From positions 48,275,842-48,339,841 of the forward strand of contig CM059569.1 in NCBI GenBank assembly GCA_030386875.1: DNA of 64,000 nt, in the 5' to 3' direction. Positions 48,501 to 60,500 of this stretch are shown in pieces. Both the position numbers and the translations under genes were made by a program. Positions within the stretch are counted from its first letter, which is position 1, and each line of letters begins with the position of its first letter. Under the pieces are notes generated by a model that searched no databases, was not told the DNA's origin, and worked only from the letters and a program-made list of their open reading frames with translations. The DNA comes from Morinoia aosen (taxonomy: Eukaryota; Arthropoda; Malacostraca; Amphipoda; Talitridae).

Positions 48501-51500
48501 AAGATATTTCACTTGAGATCGTACAATGGGATATTCTGACGAGTAAAATTAGCAGGGAGGTAGGAAAAAGAGAAAAAAATGCGTCATTTGCATCACGCTT
48601 TATGAAGTTGGAAAGATTAGATTATATGTTAATTGACTGGTGGATCATATCAAACAGTAGAAAAGCAAGAAAAAATAATTCAAAATGAAATGTTATCAAA
48701 TTAGAGAAGCGTGTGGTATGAAGTGTTCCTTAAGGTACAAAAATTTGATATCGTATGCAGTAAACTGTTTTGTGGCTCGTGTCATGAAAAGAGTACATCA
48801 TCATTAAACCAAACAGATTCAAGACTGGACTGTAAACATTTTCTCACCTGACTCATTACTCGCTCCAGGACCTTCGAAAGGTCTGCTTTGAACTCCGCGT
48901 CCAGATCCTTGTTGATTTTCTTGGCGATTTTGATGACGTCTACTTGGAAACTGAAAAGCTGAAGCTTCTCCGCACCGAGTTTAAATTCCTTCCTGCGAGG
49001 CTGTATCTGTATACAAAAATAAACTTAACACTTGATAATGCTAAACTATCTGCTTCATACTCACTAAAAAGTTGAATTACTCCTTTAAGTGGGCAGCAAA
49101 TTTATTCAATTAACCGGGTAGCGTGCCAAATCCCCAACTTCCCAATTAATGATTAAAGAATACAATTCTTTATACCGTTTCCCAACACTTTTCAACGACA
49201 AGTTTTGGGGATGAATTATTTGCGTCTTATTCATACCAGCTTCTGGTGAATTTATTGATACGCAGTGCTACTTGGAATTAACCAGCTTGGATTACACAAC
49301 AGTTTCTGGTTCCTTTCGCTGACTGCTCACCTTGGCATGCTTAGCATCCTTGGCCGTAGCAGTCCTTGCTTCAAAATAGTCCTCTATATACTTCACGAGT
49401 TGACTCTTCGCAATGCAGTCCAAGAAGAACAGTGATTTGTCAAGCACTTTCACGAGTACGCCATCACGATTTTCGTCATCTGTAATACAATGAACAGTCA
49501 CAAGAGAGGAACGTAAATACATATAGCCCTACTTCATACCAGTTGAAGAATAGTTGGACAAGCTCTTCTGCCTGTATACTATAAGTAATGAAGTTTTTTG
49601 CCCCTTGAATAACATTTGAAAGGAGTAAAAAGTATCTGTAATCAAAATCCGTTTAAGTGTAGACACAGTCGATAGTTTCCAGATACTTTGTTTTCTTCTG
49701 TTAAAGTAGCAGCACCAGCAGGCTCAATTCTATACTTAGTTTTCCAAATTTATCTCCTCCGCATGTCAAAGCATCTTGCCTTGCCAAAATAGAATTTATC
49801 AAGTATTTAGAATTAAACTTGGATTTTAGGCTACCTTAATAAATTCTCCATAAATAGTTTTAAAAGTGCCTTTAATATATTAGTATGTTCTCAGGCTATG
49901 TGCCTGAATATTGTTGGATGCGTGTCTTCTTAAGGTTCGCTACGTGCTCTACTAATTTTGGCTATTCTCCTATAATTCTTACTTATTATTGCTCCTTAAA
50001 TAAAGTTACTCATTATTCATTATAAACGCACTCTCTGCTGGGAAGGTTAATTGTTCTCGTAGTGGTATGTATATTAAACATTCAGGAATTTCCAAAAGTT
50101 TATTTAAATTAAAGTTAAGTTTATACGAAGGGATTTCACTTTTACTGCTCTTTTTAATAAGTTAAAATTGGCTTAAAAGTAAAAACAGAAACCTGTAAAG
50201 TTGTTTGCCCTCTATGAAAACTACGCTTTTACAACTGATCGATTTAAAAAACTTGCGGGCACTAGAGCACAAAGGCTAAAGGCGAGCAGGAGCAACGTGC
50301 AACAGGTAACGAATGCCATGCGAGTAGAGAGTGACTATCAATACTATAGTCATCAGCGCACAAGTTTACCACTAGCGAGGCACCAACTCGTGGCTGGCTG
50401 TGACTGTGACTGCGACTGCTACTGCGACTGCTACTGCTACTGCTACTGCTACTGCTACTGCTACTGCGATTGCTACTGTTACTTTTACTGTTACTTTTAC
50501 TGTTACTTTTACTGTTACTTTTACTGTTACTTTTACTGTTACTTTTACTGTTACTTTTACTGTTACTTTTACTGTTACTTTCACTGTTACTTTCACTGTT
50601 ACTTTCACTGTTACTTTTACTTTTACTTACTTACTTACTCACTCACTCACTCACTCACTCACTCCTGACTGGCGCTCGCATCCGTCCAACGCTCGCAGAG
50701 GCTGCAGCCTCTAACTAGTTTTTAATCGGCATCTCTCAGTAATACAGATCAAGTTCGAATTCCTCGCTCACAAATGTAATGAGTACTAGATGACCTGGAT
50801 GCCGCGCACCAATAACCAATCATTGTAACCAGTACATCATGTAAAAAGCACGAACTTACTAGTACACTGAAGAACGATTTGATGGAGAGTAGGGAGCTTC
50901 TGATCAGCGTGCTTGAAGAGCACTTTCTGCACGTCCTTGTAGGTCTGAAGCACGAGGTTCTTGAAGCGGCGGTTGTTGTAAATGGGCTCTTGACACCGCG
51001 GGCAGCGCTTCATTTGCACCTGGTTGTTCGGCTGCATCAGCCAGCCGCTCAGACCCTCGTACTCTATGACGTGGCCGCAGTCCTCCATCAGCACAAACCT
51101 GCACAAAATCCGAAACTGATGTAAATTTTAGTATTCTCAGCGGCGCGGGAACCACCACACTTTGAAGAAGAAAGACTTGGGTCGATCCTAATTCGATGCA
51201 CGCAATTTCATTTGAGTATCCGCAGCTTCTCCAGAGATTCCGGCAAACATTGGGGACTGATATATTGGGCTCGAGGATAAACTTTTCTACTCGTCGACCT
51301 TGCAATTAACTATCTCTCTCACTTCCTCTCCTCAGATTATAAAGCTGAAAACTATTCTACAACATATTGTGATAATCAATCAATCGAAAAATGTTGTAGG
51401 TATTAGTTATTGTTGTTAGCCTCCAAGTTACTTTTTGAAGGATTTCAAATCCCCAAACGGGTTTGGAGTATCAAGTCCCACCTGTATACAGTCTTCACAG

Positions 51501-54500
51501 GTGTCTACTGATATTTCATTTCTAAATTATAATACTTTTTACTAACTTCAACAGCAAAAAATTACTACCTTTTTTACATAATGAATGTTGTCAAAATGTC
51601 AAGATGTATGTAAGCAGTCTATGATGAGTAGTTTGAGTCAATAATATACACGCAATAACAAAGGTTCAAAAAAGTTTCATGTTTATTAATACTTCAAATA
51701 CCTAATACTAAATGCAGCAACCAAAGCATTATTACAAAAAAAGTTACCTATATTCCCAAGGTACCCTGTCCTAAATGGACTGCAACTAATGTTCGGCTAA
51801 GACCTTGTCTTAACATCATGAACTGACTGGAAACTAGTAGACACCAGGGGATTGTCAGATCCCTCCCTTTACTGCAAAGTAGAATATCAGGGAACTTTAT
51901 TATGACCAGACACTATGGCACTTTGGAACTATGAGTAGCAGTCCAACAAATTTTTGTTCCTATCGTTCCCAAAATCATAATCGGCACCCTAATTTTGATC
52001 AATAATGATAAATAGGTAATTAACATGTTATACTACGGAACAAATCGTGAACATGCTAATTTCATGTAGCTTTCCAATATACAGCAAAACTTCGGTTCTC
52101 GAACATAATTCATTCCGAAAGCCTGTTCCAATACCGTATATAGTAGAAAAATGAACTTATATAATAGATAATGAACTTATGTTTTGCTTGGCGATAACGC
52201 AAGTTTAATAAAAACTTGAAAGCGAAGAATAAAATCATAAACATTTTATTAACGTTTCGGGATAAATTCCATCATCAGCTGAGAAACACACGACATGAAA
52301 TAAATGTGATAAGTTACAGACAAACGGTTCACTAGATTACGATAAATCAGATGGAAATGCACAATGGGAAAGAACTAGACTTATCATTCAATACAGATCT
52401 ACCTTTCAACATAAGCCGTGATTCTAAAATGCGTATTTCAGTGAAATTTGACCCCCACCCCATGATTGAAAAATTATTATTGGCGATTATTGAACTGCAG
52501 TTATCTGCGTGAAAACAGATTGCAGAATGGGGTTGTTGTCCTAGCCTCGATCCTGTGCGGTAGCTGACTCCCCTAGGATAGAGGATTTTTCACTTATTTT
52601 TCAAGGTTTTATTGTGTTATTAGGAAACAGCTAAAAATGTGAAACAAAATTTTTTCACCCATAACATCAATTGCTGTAAGTTGTTCAACTCCATTGCGAC
52701 CTTCAGTAATTTTCTCAACACTCGTAACATTAACTAACACTTGGCATCGACACCTCCTCCGGATGATTATTCTTTGAGTGATGATTCATTGCGGATAATG
52801 GTGTGTGTCAGTCCGATCTCGAAGGCTATGTGGTGCGATTGATGTGAAATTGTGGAGGGAATTGTAGGCCGTTACGAAGGGCCCGACGCTGTCGGCCCTT
52901 AATTTCAAGTTCAAGTTCAAGATTGAGCTTGCACTGACCCGAGGGTCCCGACACTGTCTGTCGGCCCTCACTTTCAATTTCAAGTGCAAGGGTTATTCAA
53001 TATTTGCATTGTGATTCACTAGGTTCTTCACTGCTTATGTTTTATATTAACATTTGTAAGGTATAGTTAAATGGTGCAACAATTTGAGTGAAATGCAACT
53101 ATTGAATTCTGGGCAAGGACATTTAAATGCCCGATACATGGCGATAATCTATATTATATCCCTATATATATATATTATATATACATATCTGTATCCCTAT
53201 ATTTATCTTCGAAGGTAACGCGATTGCGTATATCCAAACAAAAAATCAGTATATGAGACAAGAATATTGAATATCATAGAGGGAAATAGCCACTTATGGT
53301 TGTTGTCTAAAAAAAACTCAATCACTAAACTGAAGTCAATTTTTGAAAATTTTCAAATCCTTTATTATCAACTGATCGTTAGCTTAAAAATTTATCAAAT
53401 GATAATGAAAAAAATTAAACATTCAAACGACTTAAATAAGCCTTCCATCATAAAACAATCTAACTTTCAGATCACATTGAATGAGGAGAAAACGTGAACT
53501 ATTTATATGGTTGCTTGCAACAATTTTGGAATTTTTTTCTATTTTGTGTCCTAAAATCCTGAAATTACACTCCGCTTTACAGGAAAATTTCCCAGAAGCT
53601 GCGGCAAATTTCCGATTCTGTGAGAAATCATTTTTTTTAAATCTTCATACTCTTTATACATAAGTACATTATTTTCATTTCCAGAGAATTGTTTTACTTC
53701 ACTTTTTTCCTTCCAAGGCAAATTTTACTACTTTTGACTGCTGTTTTTACTACCTTCCACATTCTACTACTTTTTACAACTTTGCTACCTAGTAGACACC
53801 CTGCTATACTGTAGCAAAAAAAAGCTATGAGCTCTGAATACAACATTTAAATGTTACATCTCGCAACGTGAACAGGTAGTCACAAGGTACAACCCTCACC
53901 GTGCGTCAGGTTCATCTTCATTGCCCACTAAGAAGAACTCAGTAAGCTGCTGTTGGTCACAAATGCGGCAGAGCGGAGGGCAGGGATCCCCACATAGCCC
54001 CACGCAGGGGTGGCCGCACTTGAGCAACTTGAGGCAGGGCTCCTCACAAGGCTTGCAGTCGCACTCCTCGCCACACTTCTTGATGCAGGACACCTTCTTG
54101 TGATCGCACTTGTACGAGCACCGCTCCTGTGGAAACCGAATTCAGTCATGATTGAACGAGGAACTAAGATAAATGATGAAAAATACATTATAGACAACTG
54201 GGTTTGCCACAACTTCTAAGGCGATGGGAAAACGCATCATTGATTCCATGCGATTCCATGTCATATGGTAAACGTGATGGAAGCATGAATGCTCGAGTTG
54301 CTACGACGATGGAGGGAGAAATTATTAAAATAATTGAGCGTTGACCGTTGAGTAATGCTTCTCTGAAAAGGATAGTAAGCTTTGGGGTGCAACGAACATT
54401 CGTGAGCGATATGTCTGCTATGAAGTGAAAAAATATTATCATTGTTCGATTCATTTGAACAAGAAGTGCTTCAAAGTGTTTGCTCAAAAGTGACCAAAAA

Positions 54501-57500
54501 AAGTGTTGATGACTTAAACCGGTGAACGCTATGCTAGATGCGACTAGAGACATAGATGTAGGTGTACAGTAGCATGGGTTTTTCAAAACTTTGGCCTGAG
54601 CGTGCTGAGCAAAATCAGAGATTCTCTCGAGTTTAAGCAAAATGCATTCGCGATTAGCGTTCAAACATTACCAACAAGCTCGATTCATGGATGAAATTTC
54701 AGAATTCCGTTAATTTTATAGCATTACACCAAGAATTTCTCATATTCCAGAGAACATGACAAGTGTGGGTCCATACTATGCGAGTCACAATTCAGTTTCA
54801 AATAATTCCCGATCTTTACAAAATGATCTTTACATTACCTATAGCGCTCAATCTCATCATTTAAATCGACCGGTTGTTCCTTATCCAGACACACATTACA
54901 AGGAAATATTCAAAGCTATGGAAAGAATGTTCCATAAGTAGGTAAAAAAAATGCAGCGCTATCAACAGATGTTATTAACAGACCTGACAAGGGACACACT
55001 TGACCCCGCAGTTCTTGCTGCAGCGGCTGTGGGAGCACCTCCAGCGGCATTTGTCCTGGCAGGGCGGGCAGGCGGCGCTGCAGGGAGACTTGCACCTGCA
55101 CACCGGACTCGTGTCAACAATGCAAAATCAATGCGTGATACCTGTACTTGCCAATATCAAAATGCTACTGCAGAAGGAAGTAATTATATTTCAGATCCAA
55201 CAGCTGATACCAAGTATGACATCACAACCAGTACTAGTAAGATAAAATTTGCTGCAAGGCCTGCAAGGAGACTTGCACCTTCACACCGGACTCGTGTCAA
55301 TGGTGCAAAATCATGTGTGACACCGGTTCTTGCCAATATCAAAATACTACTAACCAAAGGAAAATTTTGATCAACTAATAATAAGTTCAAAATTAGTTCC
55401 AGTACTAGTGGGTTGAAATTTGCTGCCACGCAAGGAGACTCGCACCAGCACCACACACCAAACTCGTGTCAACGATGCGAAATCAATGCATGGCACTTAC
55501 ACTTAGAAAAATTAAAACGCAATCACGCAAGAGAAATTTAATTTCAGTTTCTACAGCATTACCAGTACAGATGTAGCCTCAAGCAGAACTCACGAGGGAT
55601 GCCACGCTTGCAAAAGTCTCAACGTCAAGTTTGTGTGAGCATGGACGATACATAAACATTTGGTATCAGAATGCTGAGATTAGGGTTTTACTCTCCCTAC
55701 ATATCAAAGAAAGATGCATAACACTGTATGAGACTTCATCGCTGGGACTAAAACTAAACTTATCAAGCTGAACCTAACAATGGAAAATTTACCTGCTTAC
55801 ATTTTCTAACCAGTAACACATTTAATATATTTCAATTTCACTACCAAATAAAGATCCAATTAGTATACATGACTGTGCTGACACTGTTCCTCAGTGCCAA
55901 ATTCAACGGCCTTTTTAGCAAGCGTGTTGAAGTAAACTTACAAACGGACTACATGTGAGTGTTGACACTCCCAAATAAGTAGAACAACACTAGCGGCAGA
56001 GCTTGCTGTAGCGGTATTGGCTTCCCGTCGATAAGCAGAACAACCGATAACATTTCAAGAATATTAGTTAATTGCAACCAAACTAGATGAACACAGCAAA
56101 ATGATGTTCGGAGCATCGCTACCTCGATCTAAATTATACTGAAATCCACGATTAGGAATAAAAACATCAAACACCAATAAAAGAAACTCACACATGACCG
56201 CAGACGAGCACACGGTCGCACTTCTGTGCGCAGGGCACATGGAAGCGGCCGTGGAAGCAGGCACCACACGTGCCCTTGCACGCATGGTCGCACTGCAGCT
56301 TGGCCTGACACGGGACCCGACACAGGGAGAAGTCAGGCTGTGCCATGGGCAGGCTGCTGCAGGGCACGAGCAGCTCGTGGCCGCCGTCCTGGCAGGTTAC
56401 GCCACTTGACACTATCTCCTGGCAGCCGCCGCACGGCTCGCAACAGGGACGCGGACACTTGTGTCCGCACGGTAGAAGCTGGCTGCAGCTCTTGCTCACA
56501 CACATTTCACGGCCGGGGGTGTTGCCGCACTCCGCCTGTTTATTACGTGGTAGAGTGGTAAGCACGATTCTGACACAATTCGAACAGGACCATTACTGTA
56601 GCATATTTCCTATCCAACAGACAGAAATTTAAACATAAAACTACACTTAACATCAAAATTCGACGCCGTCAATCACCGAGGCATTCACGAGGCTAAAATA
56701 AATTGTTATGTCCACAGCACAAAGCGCAGCACAGGCCGATTGAATCCGAAAAAGTGATGATACACCGGAGCTATCACAATAAATACTCGAGGTTAGAGTA
56801 ACCAAAATTAATGTAAAAGGAAAGTTATACTCAAAATGCTACGAACTGAACTAAATTTCAATACTTCCATCTACAAACTATTCTTTAAAGCCTGACCTGG
56901 ATTTCATGTCCACAAGCAGGGATGGTTTTGGTGATTTTGACCTGACATCCACCGCAAGGGGCCCAACAGCGACGGGGACAATGATGGCCACACTCAAGAG
57001 ACTTGCGGCATTTCTGGTTGCAGCGAAATCCTTCAACAGAATCCTGGCATGGAAGCTGAGCTTTATGTCCGCAAAGTAACTTCTTCTCAACTTTAACAGT
57101 GCAGTCCAGACACGTCTGGTAGCACAGCAAAGTGCACTTGTGGTCCTCACTACAACCTTTCATATTACGGGTGCAAGAAGACTGACATATGTACTTCACA
57201 TGTTCAGGATCATTTTTCGCGTGACACAACTGAACGCAGGCGTGACCACAATCCAGACGGACGTCGCATTGGACAGGACATTTTACCTTTTTTGGATCTA
57301 GATGGCAGGCCATTTCCACGGAATGGCCACAAGCATCGATGACTTTCTCGACTTTCGAAGGGCACTTGAAATCATCAATAGAGATGTGGCAAGGAACGAG
57401 GTGAGAGTGCCCGCAAGGTAGCTTTCTCTCTACTTTCACTGTGCAAATAGGACACGGCTCAAAACATAGAGCAGGGCATAGATGTCCTTCCTCCGCACAT

Positions 57501-60500
57501 TTCCTGTCGCAAGGCTCGCGACATTTTCCCTCTATGTGAGCAGGGTCGTCCGGATGACACACTCTTGGGCATGGGTGGCCACACCGAGGGAAAGAAACCG
57601 AGCAAGGCAGGGTGCAGCCACCCTCCGGACTTTTAAGTCTTAGGTCTTCCTCCGTCTTCACAGCGGCCTTCTCATCAGGATGATTCGAGCAACACAGCTC
57701 AAGAGCGTCACCCAAACCGTCATTAGCTTTCAGCGATTCTGAGATCTTGACCCACAGTTCAGAACTCTGGCGCAGTTGGTCCATGTTACCAATAATGAAG
57801 AAGCCGAGTTTGGCTCGTGACAGGGCCACACAAACGCGATTCTCTATTTTCAAAAAGCCAACATTGCCGCTTTCGTTGCTTCGTACGAGAGAGAGAAGGA
57901 TGATGTCGTTCTCTTCCCCTTGGAAATTGTCAACAATGGAGATGCGCATTCCTTCGCAGGTGGGCCCGTATTTGCGTTGCTCCTGGAAAATACAATGATT
58001 ACTACATGGTCCATTGTTGTGCTGGTACAACAAGCAGCACTTCAATATAAAACAATGCCCACTATAGGAATAAACGATAAAACTTGCTGCACATAATTTA
58101 TTATCCATAATAAAACAACGAGCGATACGTATATTAGCAAACCACATAAGAACAATAAATTTGCTAGCTTTCCACGTACTTAAAATCACTACGGCAAGGT
58201 GCAGCGCACAAAATGACTTCAAGAATCAAGTTATAATGCTAACATTCGTTCTACCGGTGAACTCCCGAGAATGTAGTTCAATTGATCCGTTTTTTTGAAT
58301 CGATCATACACGGTTCAAGGTCTCAAAACGTCGAATTCCACAAGCTAACGGCCTTTCACATTCCTCTTCGTCGCGACGACTTCGCAACGCTGAACGAACG
58401 GCGTCGCCTAGCCAAGGAGATGCCAGACGTCGACGTCGAGAGTTTTTTTTGTAATATTCTACTTACGTCGTTGTTCAATTGTCTACGATCAATTAGATAA
58501 TATTATATAGTCAATTAAATTACTTGGGATCAATATTTTTATTGCAAATAGGATTTTATACGCTAAGCTCAAACGAAACCTGTTCGTTCTGAGGTATGAC
58601 AAATACGTGTTACATCCGAGAAGGTAGCCTGCTCCTACTGAGTGGCAGGCCCGGGCATTCTATACAGGGCCATGACAGAAGGTGGTGCACTTGCCTCGCC
58701 AGCCCTTCGGGCAAACGAGGGTTTTATTAATATAGCCACATGATTAAGTGACTTGTAAACCCATTCTAATCACCAATCTGGAATGCACGGCCTACACAGC
58801 CACAACACAAGACGGTTGAGGTGTTCCCACAGGCGGACATTCTTACTACCGGTGGATCATGTGAATTGCTCGCCACAGGACGGTAACAAAATAACTTCAT
58901 AGATGGTTTCGTTACCATCAAGTGGTAGAAATGGATTGTCAGCATCTCAATCTAGCAAAAAGAGTGGATGAGTGGAAAAAAAAGCTTTAACCTAACCTCT
59001 TCTACCCGACCTCTCCATTTTTGTTGCCACCAGAGCGTCTATAGTCTAGTAGCATCGAACAGACAGAACCATAGTCTTTCGCGTCCAAGGTCTTGACGCT
59101 TACCGGCCCGTACCACGAAGAAAAAAGAATTAGCGATGTTGCGATACGGAGAAGGGGTTGGGTTTAGGACCCTCCCCTTGCCCATACGCTGAGGGAATTG
59201 CAACCCCCACACATGTTATAGTATTATCCTTTATGCTTGCGTACACCTGCATACCAGACATGGAGAATAAAAGGATTGAAGATTTACATGAATTTATTTT
59301 GGGAAAAACACGTGGATCAAGTCATACAAGGCATTGAAACGAAATGATTTGAAAGGGCACAACTGCATTAATGAAAGGCACACACATTTCTACCGTTTTT
59401 AAGACTCTAAACATGACACGATATAATGTGATGCTTACCGGGAATTCAAGTTACCAATACTCCATCGTAGACAACGATTTACGCATACACAGACTGCCGG
59501 CTCCACAGTAACACAAATCATAATATTTGCGAGAATAACACATCACGATTTAACCTGGAATTTGTGACACGGTGTCGAATCATACAACAGGAAGTCGATT
59601 CTCGACTCAACAAACACAGGAAATCGATTGCCTATAAATTAGATGATTCTTCGCGATACTTTGAGAAGCACTTTTCTGTGTGCTGATCTACATCTGAAAT
59701 TGAACTTCAATCACCACCTAAAAGAGCTCTCACAACTATACAACACTCGCCCTTTTGATAATAAATGATTCACTGATGGATATTCACTGCCGATGCCATT
59801 GCTCACTGCTGATGTTCCACGTCGTAGCTTAGAATGGCTGCTGTCCTGTGCTGATGTCTCGTTAACGTGCTGCAGTGGTACCTTCCACCGCTCCATCTTG
59901 GGATGCCGGTATTACAACTCGTATTCACTGCTGCCATGATGCCTGGAATCGCTTTAGAGTTTCGTTCAGCCCAGGATTCCTTGAGGCGTTGGTGAGCCAA
60001 TTCACTGTAGTTTTGTGCGCTGATTTTCGCATCGTTGGTGAACGAACTTGACTGTTGATACTCGCAATGTTGGCGCTTGCGTGGCTCCAAATCTTGATGC
60101 TGCAGTTGCCTGTGAGCTCGGTCCCCGATGCAAAGGTATTTGAATCACCGCTGCGAGGCCGGTTTACTTCGATCAGGTTTCTTTTGGGAGACGGTGTTCA
60201 CCGGTTGCCGACGTCCAACTTTGTTTCTTGCACTTCGAATTATTAACTTTCAAATTGCAGCTTGGTAGAAGGCAAGTCGGCTATGCCGACCTGCTCTGTA
60301 GTGCACCCTCAGACGTCGTGCGCAGTGCTCTCTCGTGCGTTCAAAAATCCCTCTCGAGTCTTCATCTACCCTCCTTATATATGCGCGTCTCGGATCCTTC
60401 TCGAATGTTCACGAATATTCGCAGTTACAATGACAGCATTTTACAGCTGATTGGAGGAATTCTTCCTTGTCCTGACGTCTCGAAATTTCATTGGCTAGGT

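Noticed and set aside
50201-50718. Long open frames across the 50.4-50.6 kb microsatellite (Thr/Val, Leu and Cys/Tyr repeats)
   Set aside because: They are translations of a simple repeat in several frames and strands at once, inside a ZNFX1 intron.
58282-58500. GC-rich frame with [21 protein letters not shown]
   Set aside because: Could be a fragment of a mobile element or gene, but no family is recognised and it is isolated in a ZNFX1 intron.
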